A stretch of DNA of 64,000 nucleotides from Nocardioides solisilvae (lineage in GTDB: Bacteria > Actinomycetota > Actinomycetes > Propionibacteriales > Nocardioidaceae): positions 62,001 to 126,000 of the forward strand of contig NZ_QHKX01000002.1 of NCBI RefSeq assembly GCF_003194625.1, read 5' to 3'. The notes below the pieces were generated by a model. That model was not told where the DNA came from. It did no database searches and worked only from the letters and a program-made list of their open reading frames with translations. The position numbers and the translations under genes were made by a program. Position 1 is the stretch's first letter. Each line of letters begins with the position of its first letter. Positions 35,788 to 45,940 of this stretch are shown here, piece after piece.

Positions 35788-36893
35788 TCCGGCATGCCGC
35801 AGAGCGCCGGGCGCGGCCCGCGGGGGTTGGGGCAGCACCCGGGCGCGCAGAGCGCCCGCCACGGACCGATCGAGCCCACGGCCGCCTGCTCCGGGTCCTC
35901 GCCGCGCTCGGCGGCCGCCCGCTCCACCAGCAGGTCGCGGACCATCGCCACGAACCGCGGGTCGACGCCGGGGGTCGCGGCCCGGGCCGCGCGGATCCCC
36001 AGGCGCTCGGCCGTCGCCATCGCCTCGGTGTCGAGGTCGTAGATCACCTCCATGTGGTCGGAGACGAAGCCGATCGGCACCATCACGACCGAGCCCACGC
36101 CCCGGCCGGCGAGCGTCTCCAGGTGGTCGTTGACGTCGGGCTCCAGCCACGGCACGTGCGGGGAGCCCGACCGGGAGCAGTAGACGAGCTCGTGGGCGGG
36201 CCGCCGGCCGGTCTCCAGCCGGACCCGCTCGACGACCTCGGCCATCACGCTGCGGTGCTGCGCGACGTAGGCGTCGCCCTCGGGCCCGCTGGTGCGCGCC
36301 ATCTCGGTCGGGATCGAGTGCGTGACGAAGACCAGCTCGGCGTCCTCCCGCGCGGACTCCCCCAGCTCGGCGAGCGCGGCGAGCGTGGCGTCCACGACGG
36401 GCTCGACGAAGCCGGGATGGTTGAAGTACTGCCGCAGCCGGTCCAGCCGCGGCGCGCCCTCGACCTCCGCCACGGCGTCGGCGAGGTTCTCCCGGTACTG
36501 CCGGCAGGAGGAGTAGGAGGAGTACGCCGAGGTGGGCAGCACCGCGGCGCGGGTCACGCCGTCGTCGGCCATCTGGCGCAGCGTGTCGGCCAGGTAGGGG
36601 TCCCAGTTCCGGTTCCCCCAGTAGACGGGAAGGTCGATCCCCGCCCCGGCGAGGTCCTCGCGGAGGGCCGCGAGGAGGGCCCTGTTCTGGTCGTTGATCG
36701 GCGAGCGGCCCCCGAAGAGGAAGTAGTGCTCGCCGACCTCCTCGAGCCGCTCCCGGGGGATCCCCCGCCCGCGCGTGACGTTCTCCAGGAACGGCACCAC
36801 GTCCTCGGGCTTCTCGGGTCCCCCGAAGGAGAGCAGCAGCAAGGCGTCGTAGGGGGTGACGTCGGGACCGGCAGCCTGGGTCATGCCGGTCAT
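35784..36893 (-). CDS. cpfC: Ferrochelatase (coproporphyrin type of actinobacteria)
   Basis: 369 aa. Inserts Fe2+ into coproporphyrin III in the actinobacterial haem route. [22 protein letters not shown] at the N-terminus; active-site His in [11 protein letters not shown]; second region [17 protein letters not shown] with the Glu. Cys in YSSCRQY and a Cys-rich C-terminus ([11 protein letters not shown] ... LC) match the [2Fe-2S] ligands of the M. tuberculosis enzyme. Start 36893 or 36884; CATCCT 7 nt before 36893 favours it. It overlaps suhB by 4 bp, so the two are coupled. Confidence 0.93.
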   Translation of the reverse strand: MTGMTQAAGPDVTPYDALLLLSFGGPEKPEDVVPFLENVTRGRGIPRERLEEVGEHYFLFGGRSPINDQNRALLAALREDLAGAGIDLPVYWGNRNWDPYLADTLRQMADDGVTRAAVLPTSAYSSYSSCRQYRENLADAVAEVEGAPRLDRLRQYFNHPGFVEPVVDATLAALAELGESAREDAELVFVTHSIPTEMARTSGPEGDAYVAQHRSVMAEVVERVRLETGRRPAHELVYCSRSGSPHVPWLEPDVNDHLETLAGRGVGSVVMVPIGFVSDHMEVIYDLDTEAMATAERLGIRAARAATPGVDPRFVAMVRDLLVERAAAERGEDPEQAAVGSIGPWRALCAPGCCPNPRGPRPALCGMPE

Positions 36894-36929
36894 CGTAGGC
36901 AGGATGTCCCACCCCGGGACCCGGAGACC

Positions 36930-36935
36930 TAGGCT
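36930..36935 (+). promoter_or_regulatory. -10 element of the MFS gene
   Basis: TAGGCT, 9 nt before the ATG at 36945, in the 51-bp divergent gap. Confidence 0.5.
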
Positions 36936-36944
36936 GCGCCCACG

Positions 36945-38165
36945 ATGTTGGACTCCTACCGCCGCGTGCTGCGGCGGCCCGGCGCGGTGCGCTTCAGCTC
37001 GGCCGCCGTGGTCGCCCGCCTGCCCATCTCCATGGTCAGCCTCGGCATCGTGCTGCTCGTGGAGGCCCGGACGGGCTCCTACGGCCTGGCCGGCACGGTC
37101 TCCGCGGCCTACGTCCTGGCCCAGGCGGCCGCGGCCCTGCTCCACGGCCGGCTGCTCGACACCCTGGGGCAGGACGTCGTGCTGCCCGCGGCGATCTCGG
37201 CCTTCTCCGCGTCGCTGTCGCTGATGATGCTCTCGCTCCAGCTCGACTGGTCGCTGGCCGCGGCCTACCTCCTGGCCGCGCTGGCCGGGGCCAGCCTCCC
37301 CCAGGTGGGGGCGAGCGTGCGGACCCGGTGGGCCCACCTGCTCGCGGACCCCCGCGAGGTGCAGACCGCCTTCGCGCTCGAGTCGGTGCTCGACGAGGTG
37401 GTCTTCATGGCCGGACCGGTGCTGGTCACGGCCCTGGCGACCACCTGGCACCCCGTGGCCGGTCTCGCCGTCGCCGTCGCGACGGGGCTGCTGGGCACGC
37501 TGCTCTACGCCGCCCAGCGGACCACCCAGCCCCCGCCTCGGGGTCGACGCACGAAGGGGCCCCGACCCCCCATGCCCTGGGCCGTCGTCGGGCCGCTGGC
37601 CGTCGTCAGCCTCGCCCAGGGCGCGCTCTTCGGGGCGGCCGAGGTGGTGGTGATCGCCTTCGCCGACGAGCAGGGCTCCCCCGGTGCCGCCGGGGTGCTG
37701 CTGGCCTGCTGGGCGCTGGGCAGCCTGGTGGCGGGCCTCGCCACGGGCGCGGTGGTCTGGCGCAGGTCCCCCGCGTTCCGGGTACGGGTGGGGATGGCGG
37801 CCCTGGCCTGCGCGATGGTGCCGCCCGTCCTCGTCACCTCGGTGCCGTCGATGACCGTGGTGATGGTGGTGGGCGGCCTGGCCATCGCCCCCACCCTGAT
37901 CGCGACCCTCACCGCCGTGGAGCGGGCCGTGCCCCCGGGCCGGCTCACCGAGGGGATGGCCGTCCTGCACACCGGGCTCGTCGCGGGGGTGGCGCCGGGT
38001 GCGGCCGCCGCCGGCTTCGTCGTCGACCACCACTCCGCGTCCCCCGCGTTCTGGGTCGCCGTGGCCGCCGGGGCGGTGGGGATGGTCGCCTCGCTGCTGG
38101 TCCGGCACGACACGGCGGAGCGGCCCACCCCGCGCACGGGCGCCGTCGCGGGCGGGGGGCACTAG
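36945..38165 (+). CDS. MFS transporter, substrate unknown
   Basis: 406 aa, 12 predicted helices. Starts [30 protein letters not shown]; segments such as [23 protein letters not shown] and [21 protein letters not shown] are typical of a small actinobacterial MFS branch without characterised members. No substrate can be named. The TAG stop forms the first half of the next gene's -10 element. Confidence 0.82.
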   Translation: MLDSYRRVLRRPGAVRFSSAAVVARLPISMVSLGIVLLVEARTGSYGLAGTVSAAYVLAQAAAALLHGRLLDTLGQDVVLPAAISAFSASLSLMMLSLQLDWSLAAAYLLAALAGASLPQVGASVRTRWAHLLADPREVQTAFALESVLDEVVFMAGPVLVTALATTWHPVAGLAVAVATGLLGTLLYAAQRTTQPPPRGRRTKGPRPPMPWAVVGPLAVVSLAQGALFGAAEVVVIAFADEQGSPGAAGVLLACWALGSLVAGLATGAVVWRRSPAFRVRVGMAALACAMVPPVLVTSVPSMTVVMVVGGLAIAPTLIATLTAVERAVPPGRLTEGMAVLHTGLVAGVAPGAAAAGFVVDHHSASPAFWVAVAAGAVGMVASLLVRHDTAERPTPRTGAVAGGGH

Positions 38166-38168
38166 CCT
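38163..38168 (+). promoter_or_regulatory. -10 element of the FAD-linked oxidase, overlapping the MFS stop codon
   Basis: TAGCCT, 6 nt before the ATG at 38175; TAG is the MFS stop codon. Confidence 0.55.
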
Positions 38169-38174
38169 GCAGCC

Positions 38175-39560
38175 ATGCCAGCGGCGAGGAGCGACACCGG
38201 GACCGGCAGCACGGGCAGCACCGGCAGCACGGGGGGCAGCGGGTCGGACAACGCGCCCGCGACCTGGACCAGCTGGTCCGGCCTCGAGGCGGCCCGCCCC
38301 GACCGGGTCCTGGCCCCGGAGAGCACCGAGGACGTGGTGGCGGCGGTGCTCGCGGCGCGCGAGGCCGGCAGCACCGTCAAGATGGTGGGCACCGGCCACA
38401 GCTTCACCGGGATCGGCGTGCCCGGCCGCACGATGCTGCGTCCCGACCGGCTCCGCGGCGTCCTGTCGGTCGACCGCGACGCGATGACCGTGACGGCGTA
38501 CGCCGGGACCCGGCTCGCCGACCTCAACCTCGAGCTGGAGCGGCTGGGGCTCTCGCTGCACAACATGGGCGACATCGCCGAGCAGACGCTGGCCGGTGCC
38601 GTCTCCACCGGCACCCACGGCAGCGGCGGCCTCGCCGCGGGCCTGGCGGCCCAGCTGGAGGGGTTCGAGATGGTGGCCGGCACGGGCGAGGTGCTCGTCG
38701 CCGACCGGACCTCGCACCCCGACCTCCTCGACCTCGGCCGGATCGGCCTCGGCGCCCTCGGCGTCCTCACCACGGTGACGTTCCGGGTGGAGCCGCTCTT
38801 CCTCCTCCAGGCCGAGGAGCGGCCGATCGGCTGGGACGAGCTGCTGGCCACCCACGACGAGCTCGTGGCCACCCACCACCACGTCGACGTGCACTGGTTC
38901 CCCCACACCGACGGAGCCCTGCTCAAGGCCAACACCCGGCTGGCCGACGACGTCGCCGAGCGCCGGCCGCTCGCGGCGTGGCAGCGCCGCCTGGACGACG
39001 ACCTGCTCTCCAACCGGCTCTTCGGCGTCCTCACCGCCCTGGGCAGCCGGGTGCCCGCGGTCGTGCCGACGGTCAACCGGGTCGCCTCCCGCGCGCTCTC
39101 GGCGCGCAGCTACTCCGACGTGGCCCACCGCGTCTTCGTCTCCAGCCGCCAGGTCCGCTTCCGCGAGATGGAGTACGCCGTCCCGCGCGAGGCCGGGCTC
39201 GCCGTCCTGCGGGAGGCGCGCCGGGTGATCGACGCCCACGACTGGCGGATCGGCTTCCCGGTGGAGGTCCGCACGGCCCCGGCCGACGACGTGCCGCTCT
39301 CCACGGCGTACGGGCGCGACGTGTGCTACCTCGCCTTCCACGTGCCGCACACCGTCGACCACCGCCCCTACTTCGACGCCGTCGAACGGGTGCTGAGGGC
39401 CCACGACGGGCGCCCGCACTGGGGCAAGCTGCACGGCCTGGGTGCGCCCGACCTGGCCCGGGTGCACCCGCGGTTCGAGGAGTTCCGGGCCCTGCGGGAC
39501 CGGCTCGACCCCGACCGCGTGCTGGTCAACGCCCACCTGCGCCACGTGCTGGGTCCCTGA
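38175..39560 (+). CDS. D-arabinono-1,4-lactone oxidase-type FAD-linked oxidase
   Basis: 461 aa. Oxidises an aldonolactone or related sugar alcohol with O2 or a carrier. FAD-binding_4 domain with [13 protein letters not shown] (the His may carry covalent FAD), then [17 protein letters not shown] domain with the C-terminal [23 protein letters not shown]. Residues 8-25 are a Gly/Ser/Thr repeat encoded by short DNA repeats. Leaderless promoter. The exact substrate is uncertain: L-gulono-, D-arabinono-lactone or xylitol oxidase types are alike. Confidence 0.88.
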   Translation: MPAARSDTGTGSTGSTGSTGGSGSDNAPATWTSWSGLEAARPDRVLAPESTEDVVAAVLAAREAGSTVKMVGTGHSFTGIGVPGRTMLRPDRLRGVLSVDRDAMTVTAYAGTRLADLNLELERLGLSLHNMGDIAEQTLAGAVSTGTHGSGGLAAGLAAQLEGFEMVAGTGEVLVADRTSHPDLLDLGRIGLGALGVLTTVTFRVEPLFLLQAEERPIGWDELLATHDELVATHHHVDVHWFPHTDGALLKANTRLADDVAERRPLAAWQRRLDDDLLSNRLFGVLTALGSRVPAVVPTVNRVASRALSARSYSDVAHRVFVSSRQVRFREMEYAVPREAGLAVLREARRVIDAHDWRIGFPVEVRTAPADDVPLSTAYGRDVCYLAFHVPHTVDHRPYFDAVERVLRAHDGRPHWGKLHGLGAPDLARVHPRFEEFRALRDRLDPDRVLVNAHLRHVLGP

Positions 39561-39608
39561 TCGGCGTCGGCTGCGCGTGTGACCGCCCGCACGGCGGGAC
39601 CACTGGCG

Positions 39609-39614
39609 TAGGCT
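39609..39614 (+). promoter_or_regulatory. Likely -10 element of sepH
   Basis: TAGGCT, about 65 nt before the ATG at 39680; unlike its neighbours this promoter gives a leadered message. Confidence 0.4.
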
Positions 39615-39679
39615 CGCCCCACCGCATGACATGCCTCGGTCACCGCCGGGGCCCGACAGGGGCAGGAGCAGTGCACGCG

Positions 39680-40678
39680 ATGGCACACCTCACGCTCGTG
39701 GGACTGAGCGAGGACCGTACGCGGTTGCGCCTGGTCGACGACGCAGGTGTGGAGCACACCCTCGCTGCCGACGCCACGCTCCGCGCCGCCCTGCGCGGTG
39801 AGGACCCCCGCCCCGGCCACTTGGAGAACCGAATGGACAGCGCACTCCGCCCCCGCGACATCCAGGCCCGCATCCGGGCCGGCGAGACGCCCGAGGCCGT
39901 GGCCGACGCCGCAGGATCCACCGTCGAGAAGATCATGCCGTACGCCACGCCGGTGCTCGCCGAGCGCGCGCACGTCGCCGAGCGGGCGCAGCGCTCCTCG
40001 GTCCGTCGCCGCTCCTCGGAGGGGTCCGGGTCGTTGGGAGGGGGTCGGACCCTGGAGGAGACCGTCTCGGCGCACCTGCGCAGCGAGAACGTGGACCCCG
40101 GCTCGGTGGAGTGGGACGCCTTCCGGCGTGAGGACGGCCGCTGGACCCTCACCGGCGCGTTCGCCTCCCCCGCCCGCCGCGGCACCGCCACGTTCACCTT
40201 CGACGTGCCGGGCAACTACGTGACCGTCGAGGACGACGACGCCCGCTGGCTGGTCGGCGAGACCCCAGCCCGTCCCGCGGCTCCCGAGGCCCCGCCGGCC
40301 CCCGAGCCCGAGGCGCACGAGGCGCCCACCGGGACCCCGCGCCGCCGGCTCTCGGCCGTGCCGGCCGAGGAGCTGCCGCTCGGCGACGACGCGATCGAGA
40401 TGCTGGCCGGCGGCCAGGGCTCGCCCGCCGCCACGGCGCCCGCCGGGCCGCACGACGAGACCGCGGACCTCTCCGAGAGCCTCCCGGTCGAGGCCTTCCT
40501 CACCGACGAGCCCGCGCGGTCCACCGCGGCCGCCGAGGAGGCGCCTGCCGAGGAGCCGGCGGCCCGGGAGCAGGCGGACGAGCGGCCGACCCCGCGCCGA
40601 CCCGTGCGCAAGAGCCGCGGCCGCGCGTCCGTGCCCAGCTGGGACGAGATCATGTTCGGCGGTGGGTCCGGCGACTGA
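39680..40678 (+). CDS. sepH: SepH-like septation protein (DUF3071)
   Basis: 332 aa. In Streptomyces and mycobacteria SepH binds FtsZ and promotes assembly of the division ring. The N-terminal DUF3071 domain runs from [20 protein letters not shown] through [24 protein letters not shown], a helix-turn-helix-like segment, to about residue 190; a long Ala/Glu/Pro-rich linker follows, and the conserved C-terminal end is [13 protein letters not shown], the FtsZ-contact region. Starts possible at GTG 39671 or ATG 39680; CAGGAG favours the ATG by spacing. MOSC gene overlaps the 3' end by 17 bp. Confidence 0.9.
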   Translation: MAHLTLVGLSEDRTRLRLVDDAGVEHTLAADATLRAALRGEDPRPGHLENRMDSALRPRDIQARIRAGETPEAVADAAGSTVEKIMPYATPVLAERAHVAERAQRSSVRRRSSEGSGSLGGGRTLEETVSAHLRSENVDPGSVEWDAFRREDGRWTLTGAFASPARRGTATFTFDVPGNYVTVEDDDARWLVGETPARPAAPEAPPAPEPEAHEAPTGTPRRRLSAVPAEELPLGDDAIEMLAGGQGSPAATAPAGPHDETADLSESLPVEAFLTDEPARSTAAAEEAPAEEPAAREQADERPTPRRPVRKSRGRASVPSWDEIMFGGGSGD

Positions 40679-41561
40679 GGCGGGACCGGGGCCGGGGGAC
40701 CTCCTCCGGCTCACCCACCTGCACGTCCACCCGGTCAAGAGCACCGCCGTGCGCCCGGTCGAGCAGGCCGAGGTGCTGCCCCGCGGGCTCGTCGACGACC
40801 GCTCCTGGGTGGTGGTCGACGACGCAGGCGTCCTGGTCTCCGCCCGCGAGCTGCCCGGCCTGCTGCACGTCGTCACCGACACGCCCGCCACGGACCCCGG
40901 GCTCGGCGCCGCCCTGCGGCTGCGCCACGCGGACGTCCCCGACCTGCTGCTGCCGACGCCGTCGGGGCCGACCACCCGCGTCCGCCTCTTCGGCCACGAG
41001 CTGCGCGGGGTCCCCGTGGGCGCCGACGCCGACGCCTGGCTGGCCCGGGCCCTCGGGCGTCCGGACCTCCACCTCGTCTGGTGCGACGACCCCACCCGCC
41101 GCCGGCTCGACCCCGACCACTCGCTCGCGGGGGACCACACGGCCTTCGCCGACGACTTCCCGGTGACCCTGGCCTCACGCTCCTCGCTCGAGCAGGTGGA
41201 CGCGTGGGTCCGCGCCGAGCGGGCGGCCCGTGGCGAGCCCTTCGCGGAGCCGCTGCGGATCGAGCGGTTCCGGCCCAACCTCCTGGTCGAGGGGACCGAG
41301 CCGTTCGCCGAGGACCGGTGGACCCACGTCCAGGTCGGCGAGGTGCTGTTCCGGGTCACCAAGCCGGTGGGCCGCTGTGTCATCACCACGCTCGACCCGA
41401 CCACCCTGCAGGGTGGCAAGGAGCCGCTGCGCAGCCTGGCGCGGCACCACCGGATCGACGGCAAGGCCCGTTTCGCGGTCAACCTCGTGCCCGAGAACCC
41501 CGGCACCCTCCGGGTCGGCGACGAGGTCACCGTCCGGGCCGGCGACGCCGGCCGGGCGTGA
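40662..41561 (+). CDS. MOSC-domain protein (YcbX/mARC-like)
   Basis: 299 aa. Beta-barrel MOSC_N (LTHLHVHPVKSTAVRPVEQAE) plus C-terminal MOSC domain with IERFRPNLLVEG and the conserved Cys in GRCVITTLDPTT, which ligates molybdenum in mARC and YcbX. Such enzymes reduce N-hydroxylated compounds. No ferredoxin domain is attached. The GTG start lies inside the last codons of sepH (17-bp overlap). Confidence 0.88.
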   Translation: MGPATEAGPGPGDLLRLTHLHVHPVKSTAVRPVEQAEVLPRGLVDDRSWVVVDDAGVLVSARELPGLLHVVTDTPATDPGLGAALRLRHADVPDLLLPTPSGPTTRVRLFGHELRGVPVGADADAWLARALGRPDLHLVWCDDPTRRRLDPDHSLAGDHTAFADDFPVTLASRSSLEQVDAWVRAERAARGEPFAEPLRIERFRPNLLVEGTEPFAEDRWTHVQVGEVLFRVTKPVGRCVITTLDPTTLQGGKEPLRSLARHHRIDGKARFAVNLVPENPGTLRVGDEVTVRAGDAGRA

Positions 41562-41567
41562 CCGGGC

Positions 41568-42437
41568 TCAGGCCGACGGGACGGAGCGCTCCACGGGGCG
41601 CGAGGGGTCGCTGACCCACCCGCTCCAGCTGCCGGGGTAGAGCGCGGCCCGCACTCCCGCCAGCTCCATCGCCAGCACGTCGTGCGTCGCGGTGACCCCG
41701 CTGCCACAGTAGGCGGCGACGTCGGCGCCCGGCACGGCGCCGATGTCCGCGTAGAGCGCCGCCAGCTCCTCGCCAGGACGGAACCGCCCGTCCGGACCGA
41801 GGTTCGCGTCCGTGGGGACGTTCCGCGCCCCCGGGACGTGGCCGGCGACCGGGTCGATCGGCTCCACGTCGCCCCGGTAGCGCTCGGGCGCCCGGGCGTC
41901 GACCAGGACGCCGACCCCCGGCACCTCCCCGGCCTCGACCCACGGCATGCCGTCGCCGGGCCCCGGGGTGAAGTCGCCCGGGAGCGGCGGGCGTGCGGCC
42001 AGGTCCTCGGGGTCGGTCTCGCCCGCCACCAGCGGGCCGCCGGCCCGGCGCCACGCGGCGAGGCCGCCGTCCAGCACCTGGACGTCACGGTGGCCGTGCA
42101 GGCGGAGCAGCCACCACGCGCGTGCCGCGGCCCGGCCCTGCCAGTCGTCGAGCACCACGACCGGCCGCTCGGCGTGCACGCCGGCCGCGCGCATGGCGGC
42201 CGCGAAGACCTCCGGATCGGGCAGGGGGTGCCGACCACTGGCCCCGGCCGGGCCGGCGAGGGCGGTGTCGAGGTCGACGTACGCCGACCCCGGCACGTGC
42301 CCCGCCAGCCAGGCCGGCCGCCCGGTCTGTCCGTCGGTGGCGCCCGTGCGGTAGCGGACGTCCAGCACCGTCACCGCACCGAGCAGCCCGACGAGCTCCT
42401 CGGGGGCGACCAGCGGACCGCCGACGCCCCGAGTCAC
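41568..42437 (-). CDS. sseA: Two-domain rhodanese-like sulfurtransferase
   Basis: 289 aa. Transfers sulfur from thiosulfate or 3-mercaptopyruvate to a thiophilic acceptor. The second rhodanese domain carries the active Cys244 in AAYCGSGVTA; the first is inactive, with Asp in place of Cys (VVVLDDWQGRAAARAWWLLR). The CGSGVTA loop resembles mercaptopyruvate-type enzymes. GTG start overlaps the aldo/keto reductase stop by 4 bp. Convergent with the MOSC gene, 6 bp apart. Confidence 0.9.
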   Translation of the reverse strand: MTRGVGGPLVAPEELVGLLGAVTVLDVRYRTGATDGQTGRPAWLAGHVPGSAYVDLDTALAGPAGASGRHPLPDPEVFAAAMRAAGVHAERPVVVLDDWQGRAAARAWWLLRLHGHRDVQVLDGGLAAWRRAGGPLVAGETDPEDLAARPPLPGDFTPGPGDGMPWVEAGEVPGVGVLVDARAPERYRGDVEPIDPVAGHVPGARNVPTDANLGPDGRFRPGEELAALYADIGAVPGADVAAYCGSGVTATHDVLAMELAGVRAALYPGSWSGWVSDPSRPVERSVPSA

Positions 42438-43444
42438 GACGGACGCTGCGCCGGGGCGTTCTTCGCCGTCATCGCGGGATCCCGGACCACGACGTCGCCC
42501 AGCACCTCGTCGATCCGGGTCATCACCTCGTCGGGGAGGCGGACGCCGGCCGCGGCGACGTTCTCGTGCACCTGCTCGGGCCGGGAGGCCCCCACGAGGG
42601 CGGAGGCGACGTTGTCGTTCTGCAGCACCCACGCCACGGCCAGCTGGGACATGGTGAGGTCGACCGACTCGGCGACGGGCCGAAGACCCTGGACCGCCTC
42701 GAGCGTGCGCTCGTCCATGAAACGACCGATCATCTGCGCGCCGCCCTTCTCGTCGGTGGCACGGGAGCCGGGCGGCGGGGCCTGGCCGGGCTGGTACTTC
42801 CCGGTCAGCACGCCCTGGGCGATCGGCGACCAGACGATCTGCGAGACGCCCAGCTCGCGGGAGGCCGGGACGACCTCGTCCTCGATGACGCGCCACAGCA
42901 TCGAGTACTGGGGCTGGCTCGAGATGAGCTGGAAGCCGAGCTCGCGGGCCAGGGCGACGCCGTCGCGCAGCTGCTCGGCCGTCCACTCGCTGACCCCGAT
43001 GTAGAGCGCCTTGCCGGCCCGGACGATGTCGGCGAACGCCTGCATCGTCTCCTCCAGCGGGGTGGCGGTGTCGAACCGGTGGGCCTGGTAGAGGTCGACG
43101 TAGTCGGTCTGGAGCCGGCGCAGCGAGCCGTCGATGGACTCCATCACGTGCTTGCGGGAGAGGCCCGAGTCGTTGTGCCCCTTGGGGCCGGTGGGCCAGT
43201 AGACCTTGGTGAAGATCTCGAGCGACTCGCGGCGCTCCCCCTTGAGCACCTCGCCGAGCACCGTCTCGGCCGCCGTGTTGGCGTACACGTCGGCGGTGTC
43301 GAAGGTGGAGATCCCGGCGTCGAGCGCGGCCCGGACGCACTGCGTCGCGACGTCGTTCTCGACCTGGGAGCCGTGGGTGAGCCAGTTGCCGTAGGTGATC
43401 TCGGAGATCTTGAGACCGCTGTTGCCGAGGTGTCGGAATTCCAT
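42434..43444 (-). CDS. Aldo/keto reductase (Kv-beta/YghZ-like)
   Basis: 336 aa, NADPH-dependent. Catalytic tetrad visible: Asp and Tyr in STFDTADVYAN, Lys in EIFTKVYW, His in LYQAHRFD. N-terminus MEFRHLGNSGLKISEITYGNW and the NADPH segment GASRPEQVHENV are typical. The physiological carbonyl substrate is unknown. TAGCGT lies 6 nt before the ATG, so it is leaderless; sseA is coupled downstream. Confidence 0.92.
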   Translation of the reverse strand: MEFRHLGNSGLKISEITYGNWLTHGSQVENDVATQCVRAALDAGISTFDTADVYANTAAETVLGEVLKGERRESLEIFTKVYWPTGPKGHNDSGLSRKHVMESIDGSLRRLQTDYVDLYQAHRFDTATPLEETMQAFADIVRAGKALYIGVSEWTAEQLRDGVALARELGFQLISSQPQYSMLWRVIEDEVVPASRELGVSQIVWSPIAQGVLTGKYQPGQAPPPGSRATDEKGGAQMIGRFMDERTLEAVQGLRPVAESVDLTMSQLAVAWVLQNDNVASALVGASRPEQVHENVAAAGVRLPDEVMTRIDEVLGDVVVRDPAMTAKNAPAQRPS

Positions 43445-43450
43445 GCCGCG

Positions 43451-43456
43451 ACGCTA
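43451..43456 (-). promoter_or_regulatory. -10 element of the aldo/keto reductase-sseA transcript
   Basis: TAGCGT on the minus strand, 6 nt before the ATG at 43444. Confidence 0.6.
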
Positions 43457-43514
43457 TCGCCCGGCGCCAACCCGGATGGCGGGTCCCCGCGCACCCGTGG
43501 AAGGATCGTCGACC

Positions 43515-44168
43515 GTGGCCGAACTGCACTTCTTCACCGGGACGATGGACTCGGGCAAGAGCACCCTGGCGCTCCAGACCAACCACAACCACGCGGCGCG
43601 GGGCCGCGTCGGCCGGATCTTCACCGCCCACGACCGCGGCGGCCAGGCGGTGCTGTCGAGCCGGCTCGGCCTGACCCACGAGGCGCTCGAGGTCACCCCC
43701 GACTTCGACTTCTGGCGCTACGTCGTGGAGACCCTGACCCGCGGCGGCCGGATCGACTACCTGATCTGCGACGAGGCCCAGTTCTACTCCCCCGCGCAGG
43801 TCGACCAGCTGGCCAAGGTGGTCGACGAGCTCCAGGTCGACGTCTTCGCCTTCGGCATCCTCACCGACTTCCGGACCGTGCTGTTCCCGGGCTCCGCCCG
43901 CCTCGTCGAGCTGGCGGACCGGATGAACGTGCTGCAGGTGGAGGCGCTGTGCTGGTGCGGCAAGCGCGCCACCCACAACGCGCGCACAGAGAACGGCGCC
44001 ATGGTGGTGGAGGGAGAGGTCGTGGTGGTCGGCGACGTGGAGGCCCCCGACGAGCCGCCGGCCGACGTCGCCTACGAGGTGCTCTGCCGCCAGCACCACC
44101 GCCGCCGGCTGACCGCGGCCCGGGCCAAGGCGGTCAGCCTCGCCCCCGAGCCGCTGCCCTTCGGGTGA
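43515..44168 (+). CDS. tdk: Thymidine kinase, type II
   Basis: 217 aa. Phosphorylates thymidine with ATP. P-loop GTMDSGKST (residues 9-17), IFTAHDRGG, catalytic Glu in ICDEAQFYSP, the substrate lasso region and a zinc site with Cys in EALCWCGKRATHNAR and a C-terminal CRQHH. GTG start; the 70-bp divergent gap shows no clear ribosome binding site. Not all actinobacteria have tdk; M. tuberculosis lacks it. Confidence 0.93.
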   Translation: MAELHFFTGTMDSGKSTLALQTNHNHAARGRVGRIFTAHDRGGQAVLSSRLGLTHEALEVTPDFDFWRYVVETLTRGGRIDYLICDEAQFYSPAQVDQLAKVVDELQVDVFAFGILTDFRTVLFPGSARLVELADRMNVLQVEALCWCGKRATHNARTENGAMVVEGEVVVVGDVEAPDEPPADVAYEVLCRQHHRRRLTAARAKAVSLAPEPLPFG

Positions 44169-44171
44169 GGC

Positions 44172-45299
44172 TCAGACCACCAGCATCGGGATCAGCATCT
44201 CGGCCGGCGTGAGCGAGCCGTGCAGCCCCACCAGGGTGTTCTCGTAGGGGAAGTCGTGCGTCGAGACGACCGCCGTCTCCCCCGTGCAGGCGACGACGAC
44301 GTCGCCGAGCCGCGGCAGCACGGCGGCGTCCACCCCGCCGAACCACCCGCGCCGCACCGCCTCCTCGCGCAGCAGCACCTCGGCCCGGTCGCCCAGCGTC
44401 TCGCGCCAGGTCGCGGCCACGTCGGCGACGGCGCCGCGCGCGCAGTAGAGGTGGCGGAACCTCGCCTCGCCACCCAGCAGGGTCACCCCGTCGCGCAGGT
44501 GGAGGTGCTCGTCGACGTCGACCCGCGCCTCCGGGGGGCTGTCCACCATGCCGTGGTCGGCCACGACGAGCAGTCTCGTCGCCGGCGGCAGCGCGTCGCG
44601 CAGCTGCTCGGCCTCGGCGTCGACCATCGAGAGCTGCTGCAGCCACTGGGTCGAGGCGACCCCGAACTTGTGGCCCGTCCAGTCGAGGTCGGCGTCGTAG
44701 ACGTAGGTCAGCGAGGGCCGCGGGACGGACGCGGCGAGGACCGCGGCGATCCGCTCGCCCACGCGGTCGGCGCCCACGTACTCCGCGCCCCGCTGGCCCA
44801 CGAGGGTGAGGCCGCTGCCCGCGAAGTCCCGCTTGTTGACCACCGTCGCGGGGACGCCCGCCGCGGCCAGCCGGGCGAACGCCGTGGGGTGCGGCTGCCA
44901 CTCGAGCGGGTCGACCTCCTTGTCCCAGGCCAGGGCGTTGAGCAGCCGGTCGGTGCCGGGGATGCGCGAGGTGAACCCCACCAGTCCGTGGGCGCCGGGC
45001 GGCAGCGCCGTGCCGAGGGAGGTCAGGCTGGTCGCGGTGGTGGACGGGACCCCGGCGGTCCCGGTCGTCGAGTCGCGCAGCGACGAGGCGAGGAACGGCG
45101 CGGCGTGCGCGTAGCGCCGCAGCAGCTCGGCCCCGAGGCCGTCGACCAGCAGGACCACCCACGCCGGGGCGTCGGGGAGCTCGAGCGTCGTGCTGCTCCC
45201 GGGCAGCGGGACGCCCAGGGACGCCGCCACCGCCGGCAGCACGTCGGTCAGCGCGCGGGCGCCGTACGCCGGCTCGACGAAGCCCTGCGTCCCCGTCAC
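44172..45299 (-). CDS. Alkaline-phosphatase-superfamily phosphodiesterase
   Basis: 375 aa, type I phosphodiesterase/nucleotide pyrophosphatase family. Metal Asp in VVLLVDGLGAELL, nucleophile Thr in GVPSTTATSLTSLG, metal Asp/His in DADLDWTGHKFG and VVADHGM. No signal peptide or membrane helix, so cytoplasmic. Found next to the DUF5998 gene across actinobacteria (7 bp apart here), which suggests a joint role; the substrate is unknown. Confidence 0.9.
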   Translation of the reverse strand: MTGTQGFVEPAYGARALTDVLPAVAASLGVPLPGSSTTLELPDAPAWVVLLVDGLGAELLRRYAHAAPFLASSLRDSTTGTAGVPSTTATSLTSLGTALPPGAHGLVGFTSRIPGTDRLLNALAWDKEVDPLEWQPHPTAFARLAAAGVPATVVNKRDFAGSGLTLVGQRGAEYVGADRVGERIAAVLAASVPRPSLTYVYDADLDWTGHKFGVASTQWLQQLSMVDAEAEQLRDALPPATRLLVVADHGMVDSPPEARVDVDEHLHLRDGVTLLGGEARFRHLYCARGAVADVAATWRETLGDRAEVLLREEAVRRGWFGGVDAAVLPRLGDVVVACTGETAVVSTHDFPYENTLVGLHGSLTPAEMLIPMLVV

Positions 45300-45306
45300 G
45301 GGTCCC

Positions 45307-45906
45307 TCAGTCCCCGCGGGTCCGGGCCGAGAGCGCCTCGGCGAACTCCAGCAGGCCCGTGACGGCCTCGCGCCCCTCGGCGGCCGCCGAGACGCGCAGC
45401 GAGAAGTCGTCGCCCGCGAGCACGCCGGTGTAGCCGTGGTCGGCGTCGCACTCCGGGTCGGCGCACGAAGCGGGCTCGAGGTCGATCCTGGAGACGCCGC
45501 CCCAGCCGATGGTCAGCACGGCCTCCGCCGCGGGGGCCGGCCCGGAGGTCGGGTTGGTGACCATCCGGGTGACGACCACCGACCGCACCGAGGAGAGCGT
45601 GACCGCCTCCGTCGAGGTCGACGTGTGCGGCTCGGGGAGCAGGTCGTCCCCGGGGTGCTCGTCGGTGTGCGCCAGCACGAGCCGGGAGGGGGTGAGCACC
45701 GCGACGGTGAGGTGCCGGCGGACCTCGTCCCGCTCGAAGGTGGGCTCGTGGTGCACGTAGAAGGCCACCACCTGCTCGCCCCCGAGCGCGGCGAAGACCC
45801 CGTCGATGACCACCTCGGGGTAGTAGCCGGTGCGCTCGATCGCCCCCCGCAGCCGCCGGGAGTGGTCCTTCGAGTCGGTCGGGTGGCCGGGGGTCCTGCT
45901 CCGCAT
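45307..45906 (-). CDS. DUF5998 protein
   Basis: 199 aa. Soluble, begins RRLRGAIERTGYYPEVVIDGVFAALGGE, then VVAFYVHHEPTFERDEVRRHLTV and a conserved Cys pair in ASCADPECDADHGYTG. Conserved partner of the neighbouring phosphodiesterase; function unknown. CAGACT 6 nt before the ATG is a weak leaderless promoter candidate. Confidence 0.85.
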   Translation of the reverse strand: MRSRTPGHPTDSKDHSRRLRGAIERTGYYPEVVIDGVFAALGGEQVVAFYVHHEPTFERDEVRRHLTVAVLTPSRLVLAHTDEHPGDDLLPEPHTSTSTEAVTLSSVRSVVVTRMVTNPTSGPAPAAEAVLTIGWGGVSRIDLEPASCADPECDADHGYTGVLAGDDFSLRVSAAAEGREAVTGLLEFAEALSARTRGD

Positions 45907-45940
45907 GGGGGCAGTCTGTCATGCAGGCCGGGGCCGTCCC